Shown: positions 52,490 to 61,089, numbered from the stretch's first letter. The stretch: 64,000 nt of DNA from JACVRW01 sp963814095 (GCA_963814095.1 CAWFBT010000016.1:112553-176552); one strand, 5' to 3'. The notes: generated from the letters alone by a model not told the origin. Numbers and translations are program-made.

Positions 52490-54142
52490 CTATCTCACTA
52501 CGGATTTGTGGGTCTGCTCGCGTAGCGCGTACGCGGCCACCTCGGCTCGGTTCCGCAAGCCGAGCTTGGACAGGATCCGCGCGACGTGGTGCTCGGCGGT
52601 TCGCCGGCTGATGTAGAGCCGTTGCGCGATGTCGGCGTTCGAGCATCCCTCGGCCAGCAGCGACAAGACCTCCGTCTCGCGCTTTGTCAGCGGCCCGTGC
52701 CCCTTCGGGAACGCCCGCGCCGGGCCTCCGAGCTCGCGGAGTACCGCCGCAGCGGCATCGGCGTCCCGGGGTGCGCCGAGACGCTCGAATGTGTCCAAGG
52801 CGCGCCGTGCCTCTTCGACCGCTGCCGCCGGTGCGTGCGAGGCGAGCGCCCGTGCGAGCGCGACCCGGGCCTGCGCGGCTTCGAGGGCAAGACCGAGCGC
52901 CGAGAACAACTCCAGGGCCGCTTGGAAGTCTGCCCGCGCTTGCTGGTCGCCGCCGGCCGCGCGGACTCTTCCCTCGATGAGCTTGGCGACGGCGCGCGTC
53001 CGGTCGTCGTTGCGCTCGCCTGCGAGAGCCGTCAGTTGGTCAAGCGTCTCCTCCGCGGCGGCGAGGTCGCCGCGTGCGAGCGCCACCTCGACGAGCAAGG
53101 CGAGCCCGGGCGCGCAATCCGGGTCCCCCGGCGGGGTGCTCTCAAGGCACAACCGGGCGAGATCCCCTGCCAGAGCGAGGTCGCCGCGCGCCAACGCGAT
53201 CCTCGCCAGCGAGCGCTTGGCGCTCGCATGCCAGTCGATGCCGGCCAGCAGACGTTCGGCCTCCTCGAATCGTCCCTGCCGAACCCGCAGGTCCGCGAGC
53301 CGAAGCAGCGCGAACAGCTGGGACGCCCAGTAGCCCGTCTCGAAGATCCGGATCGCAGTCAGCAGCTCGCGTTCGGCCTCCTCCCAGCGGCCGAGAGCGA
53401 TCAGAATCCCGCCGTAGTGCGTCCGGCAGGTCGGTGGCACGAAATCGCCCCACGCTTCGAAGCGAGTCGCAGCGGCGAGCCACTGCTCGGCACGTCTGAC
53501 GTCGGTCGCCCGTTCGCAAGCGCTCAACAACCTGCAGTAGATCTCGCCAGCCGGGCCGACACCGACCACCTCTCTCGAGGCGACCGCGGCCATCGCCTGG
53601 TCGAGCAGCACCATCCCTTCGGTAACGCGCCCCGCAGCGACGTACGCCTCGCCGAGCAGCGCCATCGCATCGAACTCGAGGTCCCGGTCGCCGTAGCGCC
53701 TGGCGATCGCGATCGCTGCCGTCGCGGACTTCTCACGCTCTGACGTATCGGAGGTCCAGGGAGCTCGGTCGAGCATGAGCCAGCCGTGCGCGGCAGACTC
53801 CTCGACCCCCTCCAGGACGCTCTCCGCCCGCGCCATCCACCCATTGGCCGCGGGCACGTTGCCGTGCACCGACACGTGCAGGAACGCCAGCCAGCGCGCC
53901 AGCTCAGCTGCCTCCGCCCGCAGGCCCTGCCGCTCGTATTCGGCAAACGCGCGCTCCTTCACGTCGATCGCCCGCGCATGCTCGCCCCCGAACTGCAACG
54001 CCTCTCCGAGGCCGTCGAGAATCTCCGCGGTTTCGCCGAACTCCGCGGCCTGCTCGAAGAAGCCGCTGGCGCGCTCCCAGTCCGCTGTCGCGAGCGCCTC
54101 GCGCCCGAGGCGTAAGAGCTCGTCAGCCGTCGCCGTACCCAT
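52490..54142 (-). CDS. LuxR-family regulator with TPR-like helical repeats
   Basis: 550 residues from ATG at 54,142 (MGTATADELLRLGREALATA). Residues ~1-470 consist of TPR-like helix pairs (ADWERASGFFEQAAEF, RWEEAERELLTAIRIFETG, and so on). The C-terminal ~65 residues are a NarL/LuxR helix-turn-helix (LTKRETEVLSLLAEGCSNAD then IAQRLYISRRTAEHHVARIL). No AAA/STAND ATPase domain, so a TPR-LuxR protein resembling MalT-like regulators lacking the P-loop part. Ligand or partner protein unknown. Confidence 0.92.
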   Translation of the reverse strand: MGTATADELLRLGREALATADWERASGFFEQAAEFGETAEILDGLGEALQFGGEHARAIDVKERAFAEYERQGLRAEAAELARWLAFLHVSVHGNVPAANGWMARAESVLEGVEESAAHGWLMLDRAPWTSDTSEREKSATAAIAIARRYGDRDLEFDAMALLGEAYVAAGRVTEGMVLLDQAMAAVASREVVGVGPAGEIYCRLLSACERATDVRRAEQWLAAATRFEAWGDFVPPTCRTHYGGILIALGRWEEAERELLTAIRIFETGYWASQLFALLRLADLRVRQGRFEEAERLLAGIDWHASAKRSLARIALARGDLALAGDLARLCLESTPPGDPDCAPGLALLVEVALARGDLAAAEETLDQLTALAGERNDDRTRAVAKLIEGRVRAAGGDQQARADFQAALELFSALGLALEAAQARVALARALASHAPAAAVEEARRALDTFERLGAPRDADAAAAVLRELGGPARAFPKGHGPLTKRETEVLSLLAEGCSNADIAQRLYISRRTAEHHVARILSKLGLRNRAEVAAYALREQTHKSVVR

Positions 54143-54446
54143 CGCCGCCCATGTTCCCACGAGAGAGCTGTCGCATTGCCTGGGAAGCGGCCGCCTCGAC
54201 GCTTGACCCAAGGCTCTCGAGTTAGACGAGCAGAGGTGTGCGCGCGGCCCGAACGGTGCCGTTTGTCACCGCCGGACTGTGGAGAGGGCACCGACCCGGC
54301 GAGGCGCGGCAGATGGGAGATCGGGCCAAAGACACGATTCTTGGCCCAATCCCAGCCGAAATGGCCGGAAACTGGCCGAAAATGCGAGCCTAGCCCGGGC
54401 CTCCACCGCCGCGAAATCCCTGCAAACAAGCCAAGATCAGGGCTAG
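54143..54446. other. Interval between the LuxR gene and tRNA copy 3
   Basis: Roughly 300 bases with no credible gene. A CCCTGCAAA box (54,418-54,426) lies 21 bases before the tRNA fragment, like the box before copy 4. Confidence 0.45.
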
Positions 54447-54500
54447 CGAGCGCCTGGATCGCACCCAGGAGGCCGCCGGTTCGAGTCCGGGTAGCTCCAT
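54447..54500 (+). repeat. Partial tRNA-Ala(CGC) copy (att-like repeat 3)
   Basis: GCGAGCGCCTGGATCGC onward repeats the tRNA from near the end of the D-arm through the 3' end, including the anticodon arm; one T-arm/acceptor base differs (CCGGGTAGC for CCGGCTAGC). The 5' acceptor and D-stem are absent, so not a functional tRNA. Interpreted as an island junction. Confidence 0.87.
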
Positions 54501-54689
54501 TGACGGGACCCCGCATCACTACTGGGTTTGCGCCTTTGAGGAGCGCGGCGGCGGCCGGCCGGTGAATTTCATCACGTGGCGGGAATATCCAGTCGGCACG
54601 TGACTCAAGTGCGGGGCCGACGGCTACCGCTAAGCGCCTGAGGAGTGTGATGTCGCCGCCGGTCAAAGGAGACGGCAGGGACCCAGCCC

Positions 54690-54845
54690 GAGGAGTACCC
54701 TTTCTTTAGCTGGCCCTGTGGCCAACAATTCCGGCCGAAGCAGCGGTAACACGCCCAGGCGCGCGACCCAGCGCGACGAGGCAACCCACTATTGAGGCGA
54801 ACGGGATCGACTGCGGGGCCAGTTCTCATGTTGACGACCACCCCC
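54690..54845 (+). repeat. Unidentified ~160-bp repeat, copy B
   Basis: Partner of 48,254-48,418 (33 identical contiguous bases at 54,777-54,809). Copy B lies ~190 bases after tRNA copy 3. In copy B a plus-strand frame reads EEYPFFSWPCGQQFRPKQR and stops, in copy A the frame is broken. Identity unknown; see findings. Confidence 0.75.
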
Positions 54846-54996
54846 CTTGCGGATGGTCCGTGATTGCTTGAGGACGGGCCGTTGGCTGACGAGTAATCTT
54901 GGAGACGAGGCCGGTGCGGCCTGTACCGCTCGTTGGGTCTTGCTCCTCCTCCCCTCGCGCGGCTTCCGAGAAAGAGGCAGCCGGAGGTTCTTGACC

Positions 54997-55308
54997 ATGG
55001 CGAGTTCCGGCAATCCAAGTGGGCGGCCGGTGCGGCGTCTGGCGATCCTCGGACGCGTTGTTCAACTGCGTGGCGGCAGGCGGGCCTCGGACGCGGCTCC
55101 CCAGGCGCCTGATGCGGGGCACGAGCGGCGCATCCAGGCCCTGGAGGGACGAACCGACCAGCTTGAAGCGCTCCTCGAGGGGCTGCAGGACGCGGTCCAT
55201 CGCCAGTCCGTCCGCGAGGGTGAGCGGATCGGCGCTCTGGAGAAGCAAAGCGAGCCGTCGGAGCTTTCCCGCGCCCTGAGCCGTGACGCCCGCGAGCGCG
55301 GCCTCTGA
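54997..55308 (+). CDS. Small coiled-coil protein
   Basis: 103 residues from ATG with GGAGG upstream. Basic N-terminus (GNPSGRPVRRLAILGRVVQL), then a heptad-rich segment (RIQALEGRTDQLEALLEGLQ, DAVHRQSVREGERIGALEK). Followed by a clear terminator at 55,347. No family recognised; DNA-binding or scaffold role possible. Confidence 0.5.
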   Translation: MASSGNPSGRPVRRLAILGRVVQLRGGRRASDAAPQAPDAGHERRIQALEGRTDQLEALLEGLQDAVHRQSVREGERIGALEKQSEPSELSRALSRDARERGL

Positions 55309-55346
55309 GCGCGGCTTGCACCCGTCGAGTCGGGTCAGGACAGAAA

Positions 55347-55369
55347 AAGGCCCGCACGATGCGGGCCTT
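55347..55369. terminator. Bidirectional terminator
   Basis: AAGGCCCGC (55,347-55,355) and GCGGGCCTT (55,361-55,369) with a 5-base loop, flanked by AAAA on one side and TCTC on the other, between two convergent genes. One of the clearest terminators in the window. Confidence 0.82.
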
Positions 55370-55396
55370 CTCTCCGACAGCGAGCGGCTTCGAGAC

Positions 55397-55711
55397 TTAC
55401 GCCTGGACGAGCTCGCTCGTCTTGTGCACGACGACCTCGCCGCTCGTGATCTTCGGCGCGTTCGGGAGCGCGGTCTCCAGCTTCTGCTCGCGCACCCAGT
55501 TGGAGACGAGACGGGTCGACTCGTCGGCGTGCGCCGAGGTGTCGAAGAAGCTGATCGAGCTCATGACGCCGTCGCCGGCCTCGATGAGGGAATAGCCACT
55601 AAAGCCCGGTAGCTCGGTCAGGCTCGGCAGGAGGGTCTCGTCGGCCTTCTTGACGAGCTCGCTGGCGCGGGCCTGGTCGATCGACTCGTAGCGTCGAATG
55701 GTGGCAAACAT
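55397..55711 (-). CDS. Dimeric alpha/beta-barrel (ABM/stress-responsive) protein
   Basis: 104 residues from ATG at 55,711 (MFATIRRYESIDQARASELV). FSGYSLIEAGDGVMSSISFF DT-type strand order matches the ferredoxin-like dimeric alpha/beta barrel of antibiotic-biosynthesis-monooxygenase-like proteins. No heme or substrate residues evident. Purine-rich Shine-Dalgarno. Divergent from the 216-residue protein, with a shared regulatory gap of ~200 bases. Confidence 0.75.
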   Translation of the reverse strand: MFATIRRYESIDQARASELVKKADETLLPSLTELPGFSGYSLIEAGDGVMSSISFFDTSAHADESTRLVSNWVREQKLETALPNAPKITSGEVVVHKTSELVQA

Positions 55712-55872
55712 GAATGGTCCAACTCTCTTCTCTGGGGTGGAGAACTCGGTTGAGGCCTCCTGATGCACTCGAGCCCAGGGTGACTGTCGAAGGAGCTTCG
55801 CCAGCTCGACGACGTCGGCGGTGGGTCGTGGCGCAAAGATGTACCCTATCAGCTTTGGGACAACGGTGTCTT

Positions 55873-55894
55873 ACGTAGGTATGTTTCGCTACGT
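55873..55894. promoter_or_regulatory. Inverted repeat in divergent promoter
   Basis: ACGTAG (55,873-55,878) and CTACGT (55,889-55,894), 10 bases apart, in an AT-richer stretch upstream of the gene at 55,915. A plausible operator for a dimeric repressor; no regulator is encoded adjacent. Confidence 0.38.
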
Positions 55895-55914
55895 TATCCT
55901 GCAGGAGGTTGGCG

Positions 55915-56565
55915 ATGTGCCCATTCTCGGTGACCGTCGAGCACGTTCCGGATCGCGAGCTCGGGCCGCTTCTGACTCGGCTCGCTGAGGCGGGCTTCGA
56001 CAATCCGACTATCAACCACGTCGACCTCGACGGTGCCGCCGGTGCGGCGACCACCCGCACTGGCGGACGTCCCCTGGACCTGCCGGAGGATTGGCGCCTC
56101 GTGCGGGAGCGCGAGGGCGAGTCATACCGGTGGCCGAGCGGGCGCGACCGATACAAGCCATACCGCGTGTTCATCGGCACGACGCGCGCCGAGGGGGCGG
56201 TCCAGATCGGGCTTGGCGAGACCGTGCGCAAGAACAAGTGGGGCCGCGACCGAAAGTACGTTGTGGCCTTCCTGAGCTCGGGATCCCCCCAGCAGCCGCT
56301 GGTCGAGTTCATTGCGGCCGACGACTACGAGCAGACCCGCGAGCTGGTCGCAGTCATCCGTGGCAGCGACGGAGGGCGACGCATGTATGGCGTCGGTGAC
56401 GCCCTTCCGGCCGTCTACGTCAATCGCTTTCGAACCCAGATCTACAGCGAGCGAGTCGTCCACCCGGGCGCCTGGAACAAGATCGTGGTGGTCGCTCGCG
56501 AGGACGACGACGAGGCGATCCTGAACCACGCGCTCATCCAGAGCCGGCGGCGCTACCGCAGCTAG
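55915..56565 (+). CDS. Conserved hypothetical protein, 216 residues
   Basis: ATG at 55,915 with GGAGG 6 bases upstream; a TTG two codons earlier abuts the Shine-Dalgarno and is rejected. Residues run VEHVPDRELGPLLTRLAEAG, then RPLDLPEDWRLVREREGESY and YKPYRVFIGTTRAEGAVQIG, mixed alpha/beta and rich in charged residues. No motifs, membrane helices or signal peptide. Function unknown; the context is an island. Confidence 0.7.
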   Translation: MCPFSVTVEHVPDRELGPLLTRLAEAGFDNPTINHVDLDGAAGAATTRTGGRPLDLPEDWRLVREREGESYRWPSGRDRYKPYRVFIGTTRAEGAVQIGLGETVRKNKWGRDRKYVVAFLSSGSPQQPLVEFIAADDYEQTRELVAVIRGSDGGRRMYGVGDALPAVYVNRFRTQIYSERVVHPGAWNKIVVVAREDDDEAILNHALIQSRRRYRS

Positions 56566-56648
56566 GTGCTCCGAACGCCGCCGCGCTCGTCAAAGCAGGC
56601 ATCCGGTCCGATCCGCCCGCCACACGAACGGACGTCGACCACCCGCCG

Positions 56649-56903
56649 GTGCTGAAGACCAACACTCATCACAGCCCCTTAGACCGCGTGGACGCAGCGC
56701 GCGACGAGCGAAACGAGCGAGAGCGGCTGCGTGACGAAGCGCGCTACCGTCGCGAGCGCCTCGAGCTCTATCGGGCACGGCTCTACGGCGGGCGAGCGGC
56801 CAGCCAGGGCAAACTGAGGGAGCTCCAACGGGCCTCCGACGGTGCCGCTGCACGTCTTCGCCGGGCAGAGGCAGCAGCCACGCCGACTCACCTACCCACC
56901 TGA
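56649..56903 (+). CDS. Possible small charged coiled-coil protein
   Basis: Up to 84 residues from GTG; a GTG at ~56,688 may be the true start. The sequence DAARDERNERERLRDEARYR then RERLELYRARLYGG is highly charged and helical. Resembles its neighbour at 58,391 in style but shows no direct match. Could be a composition artefact. Confidence 0.4.
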   Translation: MLKTNTHHSPLDRVDAARDERNERERLRDEARYRRERLELYRARLYGGRAASQGKLRELQRASDGAAARLRRAEAAATPTHLPT

Positions 56904-56936
56904 GCCTTACCACACGCGCGCCGGCACGCGCGGTAG

Positions 56937-57974
56937 CTACGCGCTCTCGCGGCGCGCCCGGGCGACGGCGTCTGCGGCCGTGCGCACGCCGAGCTTGGCC
57001 TCCAAACGCTCTAGCCGCTCGCGGACCGCGTGCAGGCTGAGGAAAAGCTCGCAAGCGATCTCGGCCTCGTCCTCAATCGCCGCCGCCGCGCGCAGCACCT
57101 CGGTCTCGCGCCGGGTCAGCCCGAGGCGCTCGAGCGCGTCCGGGCGGAAGCTGGCGATCTCCTCCTCGAGAAGCAGCGCGTTCGGATCGCCGGGCAAGAG
57201 GCGGACGGTCAGGCGCCGGCCGTCGCGCTCGCTGACCAGCGGCGGGCGCGGCGGCAGCGCGAGCCACCAGGCGACCGGCCCCGGAAGCCAGCCCGGATGC
57301 TCGGCCGCCCCAAAATGCTCGGCGAGCCAACGTTCGGCGTCGACGCTCGAGAGCTCGATCTCGCCGTAGCCGTCTAACAGCACGACGGCGGTGCCCGGGG
57401 GCGGCTCGGCCGCGAGAGCGCGGACGAGGCGCCCGCGCGCCTCCGCGGCCCGCAACGTGGCCTCGAGGCGGGGGCGCACGATGTCGAGCACGTCGCGGTC
57501 GCGCTCGGAGAACTCGCGCTCGGTGCGCCCGAGCCCGGCGACCACGGCCTCGCCGCGACTGGTGCGCATGCCGATCGCGATCGCGTACTCGACGCCGGAC
57601 CGGTGCAGCAGTTCGCCGTACAGCTCGCTGCGGGACAGGCGGCGGGGCTCGACGGCCTCGGAGAGGCGCAGCGCCGGACGCCGGCGGGCGGCATGCGCGA
57701 CCAGCAACGGGTGACCCGCCGCCTCGCCCACGACTGCCTCAAAGGCACCGGGCGGCTCGGCTCCGGCCGGGACCGCCACGTGCCGGACGACGCCCGTGGC
57801 AAGCTCGACCCGGTCCCAGGTCAGCACGTCGGCGGGAACGAGCTCGGCGAGCGCCTGGAGCGCGCGACCACTCAATTCGGCCTCCGTCCAGGCCTCAACG
57901 AGCGACCGGGCGAGCCCGTGCGCTGCGTCCACGTCCGTGTCGGCGAGCCAGGGCATGGCGTCAGCAGTGAACAT
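56937..57974 (-). CDS. LuxR-family regulator with GAF-like sensor domain
   Basis: 345 residues from ATG at 57,974. Residues ~20-200 look like a GAF-type sensor (ALQALAELVPADVLTWDRVE then ELYGELLHRSGVEYAIAIGM). The C-terminal ~65 residues are a LuxR helix-turn-helix variant (LGLTRRETEVLRAAAAIEDE, then LFLSLHAVRERLERLEAKLG). The upstream frame extension has no similarity. Ligand and targets unknown. Confidence 0.88.
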   Translation of the reverse strand: MFTADAMPWLADTDVDAAHGLARSLVEAWTEAELSGRALQALAELVPADVLTWDRVELATGVVRHVAVPAGAEPPGAFEAVVGEAAGHPLLVAHAARRRPALRLSEAVEPRRLSRSELYGELLHRSGVEYAIAIGMRTSRGEAVVAGLGRTEREFSERDRDVLDIVRPRLEATLRAAEARGRLVRALAAEPPPGTAVVLLDGYGEIELSSVDAERWLAEHFGAAEHPGWLPGPVAWWLALPPRPPLVSERDGRRLTVRLLPGDPNALLLEEEIASFRPDALERLGLTRRETEVLRAAAAIEDEAEIACELFLSLHAVRERLERLEAKLGVRTAADAVARARRESA

Positions 57975-58390
57975 ACTCCTCGTGGTGCGCCGCTCCGGGG
58001 CGGCCGTCCTACGCCGTCGGCACCGGCGCGAGCGGGCGATCAGAACCCCCGAGAGGAACCTGACCGTCGAGGACGGCGACACGATGGCCGCGGCAGCACA
58101 TGCAGCGAGGAGCGTCGCCCGCCCGTCACGCGGCCGCCTCGAACGCCTCAGCGAGGTCGGCGGGCACGTACTCCCGCGGCGCAGGGGCTCTCGAGGCGGC
58201 CGATGTCCAGGCTCGCGCGCGGCCATCTTGCCGGGCACCCACCGCCGTCGAACGCCGCCGCGAGCGCCCGAGCGATCTGGAAGGCAGGCCCCGGCGCGGG
58301 TGGGGGCGCTATCGTCGGAGGCGCACTTCGCTCGCTGGGTGATCCCCTTTCCTTTCGCGCGGACCTAGAACGAGGGGACGTGAGGACGTG
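57975..58390. other. 415-base interval
   Basis: Between divergent genes. No recognisable gene; frames here are Arg/Pro-rich and not protein-like. Presumably contains promoters for both sides. Confidence 0.45.
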
Positions 58391-58642
58391 ATGGAACGAG
58401 CGAGAGCCATTTCGGCTGATGTGGAGCGGTTCGAGGCGGCGCGTGAGGAGCGCGACCGGCGCGCCGGGCAGTACACCACGGCGAGCGGCTCGCCTGACGA
58501 GCTATCCGCGTTCGTCGAGCTGCAGGCAGCTGAGGAGCAGCTCGCCGCGCGCGATGCTTGGCTTCGGTGGGTTGACGACGACGGCTATCGCGGACTCAAC
58601 GCGGGGCCGTTCGAACTGCTCGCCGAGGACTCGGGACCGTGA
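58391..58642 (+). CDS. Small acidic helical protein
   Basis: 83 residues from ATG. MERARAISADVERFEAAREE onward is helical with DELSAFVELQAAEEQL; ends GPFELLAEDSGP. Its stop TGA overlaps the next start GTG (GTGA), so it forms a coupled pair. No known family. Confidence 0.6.
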   Translation: MERARAISADVERFEAAREERDRRAGQYTTASGSPDELSAFVELQAAEEQLAARDAWLRWVDDDGYRGLNAGPFELLAEDSGP

Positions 58643-58851
58643 CGGCCGCACGACCCCCCCGAACACTTGTCCAGGCGCTCTTGACCGACGGGCCGCATAA
58701 AGGCAAGCCCGTCGAGGTGGAGCCGGTGGAGGGGCGGCCGCCGAAGACGATCGACCTCGAGGACGAGCACGACGGCACCTTGCGCTACTGCCTCTCGGAG
58801 TGGAACCAGGAGGGGATGACAGCGGACTACACCTTCCTCTACGCCGTCTAG
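58639..58851 (+). CDS. Small hypothetical protein
   Basis: 70 residues from GTG overlapping the previous stop. LVQALLTDGPHKGKPVEVEP, then TIDLEDEHDGTLRYCLSEWN and a C-terminal TADYTFLYAV. Beta-rich look; one Cys. No known family; coupled with the upstream gene. Confidence 0.6.
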   Translation: MTAARPPRTLVQALLTDGPHKGKPVEVEPVEGRPPKTIDLEDEHDGTLRYCLSEWNQEGMTADYTFLYAV

Positions 58852-58880
58852 TGATCACCGCAGACTAGGCTCGCCAGCCA

Positions 58881-59225
58881 ATGCGCGGACAGGGTGTCTT
58901 CGTTGTTATGAACCACGTCATCAACCCGGTGATCGCGGGGGTGCTCCGCTCGCCCCTCCACGGTGTCGCGAGCAGTCATCTGCTTCTACTCACCATCCGG
59001 GCGCGGCGCAGCGGACGCCGCATCACCATCCCCGTCGGCTACGAGGAAGTCGGCGCGAATCGTCTGAAGGTGACGGTCGAAGCGGCCGAGCGCAAACGCT
59101 GGTGGCGCAATCTGCAAGAGGAAGCGCCGGTCAGCATCCGGCTGCGGGGTCGTTCGCGAACTGGCGTAGCCCGCACGGTCGAAACCGAGCAGAGTGGAAT
59201 GGCCGTGGAGATACGGCTTTCGTAA
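58881..59225 (+). CDS. Deazaflavin-dependent nitroreductase-like (DUF385) protein
   Basis: 114 residues from ATG (a second ATG 9 codons on, at MNHVINPVI, is also possible). SPLHGVASSHLLLLTIRARR, SGRRITIPVGYEEVG and ERKRWWRNLQEEAPVSIRLR fit the short split-barrel family that uses F420. A decayed homologue lies at 40,733-41,060, so the gene family occurred more than once in this region. Substrate unknown. Confidence 0.76.
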   Translation: MRGQGVFVVMNHVINPVIAGVLRSPLHGVASSHLLLLTIRARRSGRRITIPVGYEEVGANRLKVTVEAAERKRWWRNLQEEAPVSIRLRGRSRTGVARTVETEQSGMAVEIRLS

Positions 59226-59261
59226 CCCCGAGCTCGTCAACCCCACCGTCGTCTCAGGTAG

Positions 59262-59445
59262 CTGTCTCATCCCCCGCTTCAACCCCGGCAAGGTAGGGGG
59301 CCGAGTTCTTCGGCGACCACCTTCCGGTCCTCCGGCCACGGCGGTGTGGCGTAGACCTCGCACTCGAAGCCGCGGGCCGATGAGGCGTGCGCTGATGTAG
59401 AGCGGCGCCCCGCCGCTCGGTAGCTGGGACCCGGATGCGGGCTCG
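59262..59445 (-). pseudogene. Duplicated, decayed 3' end of the FAD oxidoreductase gene
   Basis: About 184 bases repeat 61,179-61,365, which encodes the C-terminal ~55 residues of the oxidoreductase (GGAPLYISARLIGPR, GFESEVHDTPPWP). In this copy the frame is shifted (SGGAPLYISARLIGPR then GFECEVYATPPWPEDRKVV in another frame). Gene fragment only, no start or nucleotide-binding part. Confidence 0.82.
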
Positions 59446-59471
59446 ACCGCCGTGGCCATAAGAATGCGTAC

Positions 59472-60458
59472 GTGCCTGAGTCAGCCGAACCGCTTCCGGC
59501 ATCGGGCGCAGCCTCCCGCATTGCCGGGCACGCCACGGCCGCCGTGCCGTCGGCGGCCCCGCACGAACTTGCTGGCGATGTCCGTGGCGGGCTCGTGGGC
59601 GACCGGTTCGAGTCCGCCGAGGACGTGATCGTGCTGGAGGGCGGCTCGGTCGTGGGGATCCTTCCCGTCGAGCGTCTGCTCGCCGCCCCCGCCGACCTTC
59701 CCGTCCGCGAGCTGATGATTGCCGATCCGGTGACGATCACGCCCGATGCCGATGAGGTGCTCGCAGCACTCCGGCTGATTGGGCGGCACGAGAGCAGCCT
59801 CGTGGTCGTCGATCCCGCTGGTCGCTTCTGCGGCCTCGTGCCCCCGTCGCGGATGCTGCCGGTCCTGCTCTCTGCCCACGAGCGCGATCTGGCCCGGCTC
59901 GGCGGATACCTCAGAGGCGCTCGCCAAGCGAGGGGAGCCGCGGAGGAGTCTGTCGGCTGGCGGCTCTGGCACCGTCTGCCGTGGCTGCTGCTCGGCCTGC
60001 TCGGCGCGATGGGCTCCGCCGTCCTGATCGGCGCCTTCGAGGAGCGGCTGGAGGCAAACGTCCTGATTGCCTTATTCGTTCCGGCGGTCGTCTACATGGC
60101 AGACGCCGTCGGAACTCAGACCGAGACGGTGCTCATCCGCGCACTTGCCGCAGGCGTCAGCACACGGGCGATCTTCGCCCGGGAACTGGTCACCGGCCTC
60201 GTGATGGGCGTTGTGGTCGGCGGGGTGTTCTTCGGGTTCGCGGTGGTCGGCTGGGGGGACGAGCAGGTGGCGCTGGCGGTGGCGCTCGCACTCTTGGCAA
60301 GCTGCTCGATCGCCACGCTCGTCGCCATGGCCCTGCCGGCCGCGTTCCAGCGTTTCGGCGCCGACCCCGCCTTCGGCTCCGGACCGCTGGCGACCGTCCT
60401 GCAGGATCTCCTGTCCATCGCCGTCTACCTGGCGGCTGTGGTCACCCTGGTCGATTGA
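59472..60458 (+). CDS. MgtE-like divalent cation transporter
   Basis: 328 residues from GTG. Residues ~50-140 carry a pair of CBS-like segments (VRELMIADPVTITPDADEVL, ESSLVVVDPAGRFCGLVPP). After WHRLPWLLLGLLGAMGSAVL come five membrane helices with MgtE signatures: YMADAVGTQTETVLIRALAA and FGADPAFGSGPLATVLQDLL. The N-terminal superhelix of classic MgtE is missing, so the gating region is reduced. Should conduct Mg2+ or Co2+. The start follows the duplicated fragment directly. Confidence 0.85.
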   Translation: MPESAEPLPASGAASRIAGHATAAVPSAAPHELAGDVRGGLVGDRFESAEDVIVLEGGSVVGILPVERLLAAPADLPVRELMIADPVTITPDADEVLAALRLIGRHESSLVVVDPAGRFCGLVPPSRMLPVLLSAHERDLARLGGYLRGARQARGAAEESVGWRLWHRLPWLLLGLLGAMGSAVLIGAFEERLEANVLIALFVPAVVYMADAVGTQTETVLIRALAAGVSTRAIFARELVTGLVMGVVVGGVFFGFAVVGWGDEQVALAVALALLASCSIATLVAMALPAAFQRFGADPAFGSGPLATVLQDLLSIAVYLAAVVTLVD

Positions 60459-60537
60459 CCGCGTGGACGAGGCGACCGACTGGCTCGCCGAGCCGGGGCA
60501 TGGCAGTCCGCGGGCACCGCCAGATTGAACCGCCAAC

Positions 60538-61089
60538 ATGGCCGACGTCCTGGTTCTCTCGCGAGCACGCACAGTCACACCGCGAAGGTCGCGGCGCGCA
60601 TCGCCGATGGGCTACGCGCGGAGGGAGTCGACGAGGTCGACGTGCGGGAGGTCGCCGCAGATGCCGGCACCCTCGATCCTGGCGCGTACGACGTGGTGGT
60701 CGCCGGGGCTCGCTGCACGTCGGCCACCACCAGGGGGAGCTTCTCGACTGGGTCAGGTCTCATCGCGCCGCTCTTGCTGATCGTCCGTCGGCTTTCTTCT
60801 CCGTCTCCCTGACTGCGGCTGACGACTCGGATGAAGCGCACGAGGCGACGCAGCGGTGCATCGACGACTTTCTCGCCGAGACGGAGTGGATACCGGTCCG
60901 CTCGGTCGCCATCGCCGGGGCGCTGCAGTACCGCGAGTACAACTTTTCACCCGGACGCTGGTGCGACTGATGATGCGCCGTGGCGGGCATCCAACCGCTA
61001 CCTCGCCGGACTACGACTACACCGACCGGGACGCGGTCGAGCGTTTCGGCCGGGAGTTCGCAGCGGTCGTGGCTCAGACGAGCCGCTGA
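60538..61089 (+). pseudogene. Flavodoxin-like (HemG/protoporphyrinogen-dehydrogenase-like) protein, multiple frameshifts
   Basis: Pieces in three frames read together: MADVLVLS, SHTAKVAARIADGLRAEG, YDVVVAGA, then LHVGHHQGELLDWVRSHRAA and PSAFFSVSLTAADDSDEA, then FTRTLVRLMMRRGGHPTATS. This matches the flavodoxin fold of HemG-type proteins (the S/T-x-G-x-T phosphate loop, FxSVSL and the terminal R-x-M-x-x-x-G-G). At least three frameshifts make it inactive. Confidence 0.7.

Noticed and set aside
54447..54500. Possible third alanine tRNA
   Set aside because: Lacks 5' acceptor strand and most of the D-arm; only the 3' half is present.
59601..59615. GGTTCGAGTCCG-like tRNA T-loop sequence
   Set aside because: Lies within the conserved MgtE-like coding sequence; no cloverleaf around it, and the rest of the tRNA repeat is absent.
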